A stretch of 5,628 nucleotides of DNA, taken from the NCBI GenBank assembly GCA_003136075.1, contig PNBP01000049.1:3155-8782 (forward strand), written 5' to 3'. Under the pieces are notes generated by a model. The model saw only the letters and a program-made list of their open reading frames with translations, did no database searches and had not been told where the DNA came from. Positions within the stretch are counted from its first letter, which is position 1. Every line of letters starts with the position of its first letter. This document shows, piece by piece, positions 4,725 through 5,628 of the stretch. The position numbers and the translations under genes were made by a program. This stretch comes from Methanoregula sp. (GTDB lineage Archaea > Halobacteriota > Methanomicrobia > Methanomicrobiales > Methanospirillaceae).

Positions 4725-5042
4725 ATGAGTAAAGAAAAATCCAAATCTTCTAAGATTGTGAACATTGTTGATTCAGAATCTATCTCCGATGCCATTGATA
4801 TTGAGGCAATTTCCACGAAAATCTTTAAGGGAGGACCGGCAATCAACACAGTGTCCTCTCTTCTGGTATATCGACAGGATCTCAAACTTACATCTGAATC
4901 TATGGATTACGCTGCTCTGGTGATAACATCCATTGAAGAGAAAGAAGATGGATCGATTTCGGTTAATCCTCTCGCTCTTGCAGCTACATCCATGGATCAT
5001 GTCAGTCAGTTTTCCGGGATTGTTGAGTGGATCCAACTCTGA
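4725..5042 (+). CDS. Acidic soluble protein of unknown function
   Basis: A 105-aa protein, the only plus-strand gene. Residues 1-10 are Lys/Ser-rich (MSKEKSKSSK). Residues 11-35 alternate hydrophobic and acidic residues (IVNIVDSESISDAIDIEAIS). A central segment GGPAINTVSSLLVYRQDLKLTSESMDYAALVITSI is followed by acidic EEKEDGSISV and a hydrophobic end (FSGIVEWIQL). It has no Cys, no His-rich motif except one His at 92, no signal peptide and no transmembrane helix, so it is predicted cytoplasmic. Codon use is more AT-rich than in the minus-strand genes. I do not recognise the family. The antisense frame (5036-4773) is a shadow with unnatural Cys/Arg content. The lack of a ribosome site suggests a short-leader mRNA from the TAATATT element. 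It is divergent from the small hydrophobic ORF, and its promoter motif recurs at the window's right end. Confidence 0.75.
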   Translation: MSKEKSKSSKIVNIVDSESISDAIDIEAISTKIFKGGPAINTVSSLLVYRQDLKLTSESMDYAALVITSIEEKEDGSISVNPLALAATSMDHVSQFSGIVEWIQL

Positions 5043-5055
5043 CTCCTTACTCTGC

Positions 5056-5118
5056 CAGGTACATGTGCCGGTTCCTGAGAAATTGTAAAGACTGATGAGA
5101 TATTTTTGTTTATCTTTA
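5056..5118 (+). terminator. Hairpin and T-rich tract after the 105-aa gene
   Basis: CAGGTAC (5056-5062) pairs with GTTCCTG (5071-5077) with one mismatch and an 8-base loop. About 25 bp further on, a T-rich run (TATTTTTGTTTATCTTTA, 5101-5118) would serve as an archaeal terminator. The T tract is the better supported part. Confidence 0.35.
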
Positions 5119-5448
5119 TCGCGGGGTATCGAGTCTCGGAAATACCCTTTTCGCGGTCTCCGGTATGGTTCCCAAAGAGGAGTGCCCTTGGCCCTGACCC
5201 GTTGGATCCATAATGGGCGAGGGAGTTTTCATTGAGGGTGCTCCCGGATTCTGAGGGTTGAGTGAAGATAGCTGGTATACCCTCGGCAAACGGGATAATT
5301 TTTCAGTTATCCTTGCTCTCTAAAAATTAGGGAATTGATATTCACCGTTATCTGGGAATTTTCCGGTTCACATGCTTGTTCTTGTAGTAAGAGTCCTCCA
5401 ATTTCTCAGTTCGGCATACACTGATAAGATCTCGGAGAATTGAATCCG

Positions 5449-5475
5449 ACAAAATTAGTTTGTATATTTTTATTT
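5449..5475 (+). terminator. Small hairpin followed by T-rich run, no gene upstream
   Basis: ACAAA (5449-5453) and TTTGT (5459-5463) form a 5-bp stem with a 5-base loop, followed by ATATTTTTATTTT. It resembles a plus-strand terminator, yet no plus-strand gene lies directly before it. The same TATATTTTT could instead be a TATA-like element. Confidence 0.2.
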
Positions 5476-5518
5476 TCTGCTCAAAATTGCACAAATTGCA
5501 TTGGATTTTTGTTGATCT

Positions 5519-5549
5519 GAATCTCGAAAGTCTCCGGAGTAGTAGATTC
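5519..5549. promoter_or_regulatory. Nested inverted repeats, candidate protein-binding site
   Basis: An outer pair GAATCT (5519-5524) and AGATTC (5544-5549) encloses a perfect 8-bp palindrome CTCCGGAG (5532-5539). The two centres differ by 1.5 bp. It lies about 80 bp before the window's end, where it could control a gene beginning outside. Confidence 0.35.
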
Positions 5550-5616
5550 TAACATCGTATTGAACTTTTTATTCTCCACAAGTGAGAATTTTTTAACCCG
5601 GTAAGATTTTGGAACA

Positions 5617-5628
5617 ATTGACCGATAA
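5617..5628 (+). repeat. 12-bp direct repeat, copy 2 at window edge
   Basis: ATTGACCGATAA, identical to 4681-4692. The window ends with its last base, so a longer match cannot be excluded. By analogy with copy 1, a start codon about 33 bp beyond the edge would be expected. Confidence 0.6.

Larger units (their letters stand above)
5043..5628. other. AT-rich intergenic region without a convincing gene
   Basis: In 586 bp no frame on either strand looks like protein. The longest ATG frame I noticed (5095-5235, 46 codons) is Arg-rich without a ribosome site. The region holds an imperfect hairpin and T-rich tract (5056-5118), inverted repeats GGATAA/TTATCC (5293-5312) and ACAAA/TTTGT followed by a T-rich run (5449-5475), a nested palindrome (5519-5549), and a 12-bp direct repeat at the very end. 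This density fits a regulatory region, a non-coding RNA or eroded sequence; the sequence alone does not decide. Confidence 0.5.

Noticed and set aside
4773..5036. An 87-codon minus-strand frame opposite the 105-aa gene
   Set aside because: Its Cys/Arg/Asn-rich composition is typical of an antisense shadow. The plus-strand frame has normal composition and a plausible promoter.
5095..5235. A 46-codon plus-strand ORF in the right-hand gap
   Set aside because: No ribosome site, many Arg/Gly residues and no recognisable pattern. It is expected by chance in a gap of this size.
5484..5500. Short direct repeat AAATTGCA with 9-bp period, considered as an iteron or CRISPR-like unit
   Set aside because: Only two units of 8 bp in AT-rich DNA. 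There is no array, no regular spacers and no nearby replication or Cas gene.

Overview
The window looks like a piece of a methanogenic archaeon's chromosome, most likely a Methanomicrobiales relative (Methanoregula/Methanosphaerula type). This is an inference. It rests on tandem secreted proteins built from Thr/Gly/Pro-rich repeats of the form 'I-x-IDP-x-x-D-x-x-x-GD-x-x-x-x-GTTNLPAGT', on archaeal-style signals (TATA-like boxes, oligo-T terminators, GGAG/GGTGAT-like ribosome sites), and on a base composition near half GC. No RNA gene, insertion sequence, CRISPR array or metabolic marker is present to confirm the lineage.

Layout: almost everything is on the minus strand. From right to left along minus-strand transcription, positions 4642-3391 hold a small regulatory island. 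It has a tiny hydrophobic-peptide ORF (4642-4475), a winged-helix DNA-binding protein (4382-4080), a two-helix membrane protein with a C-terminal coiled coil (4076-3666, 3 bp after the regulator), and a second, decayed copy of the tiny peptide gene (about 3654-3391). The two-gene operon is therefore flanked by same-orientation copies of one small gene. Next is a 130-aa type I membrane protein (3385-2993) with its own terminator region. A promoter with a perfect 8-bp inverted repeat then drives a tandem array of three related cell-surface genes: a 294-aa protein with two repeats (2715-1831), a 396-aa protein with three repeats (1794-604), and a lipoprotein with at least one repeat (410 to beyond position 1). 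The lipoprotein is cut by the window edge.

The right end differs. One plus-strand gene (4725-5042) encodes an acidic soluble 105-aa protein I do not recognise. It is followed by about 590 bp of AT-rich DNA with no convincing gene, several inverted repeats, and a final 12-bp sequence repeated exactly from the promoter region of the 105-aa gene. This hints that a co-regulated or paralogous gene starts just beyond the window.

How the parts may work together: the three surface proteins look like one expressed set, sharing leader and ribosome-site sequence through duplication. The winged-helix/membrane coiled-coil pair looks like a one-operon switch in which a membrane protein could control or anchor a DNA-binding partner. 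Its targets are unknown; its own promoter carries an inverted repeat that could be an autoregulatory operator. No named defence or metabolic system is recognisable. The most unusual structure is the duplicated small hydrophobic-peptide gene bracketing the regulator/membrane-protein operon.
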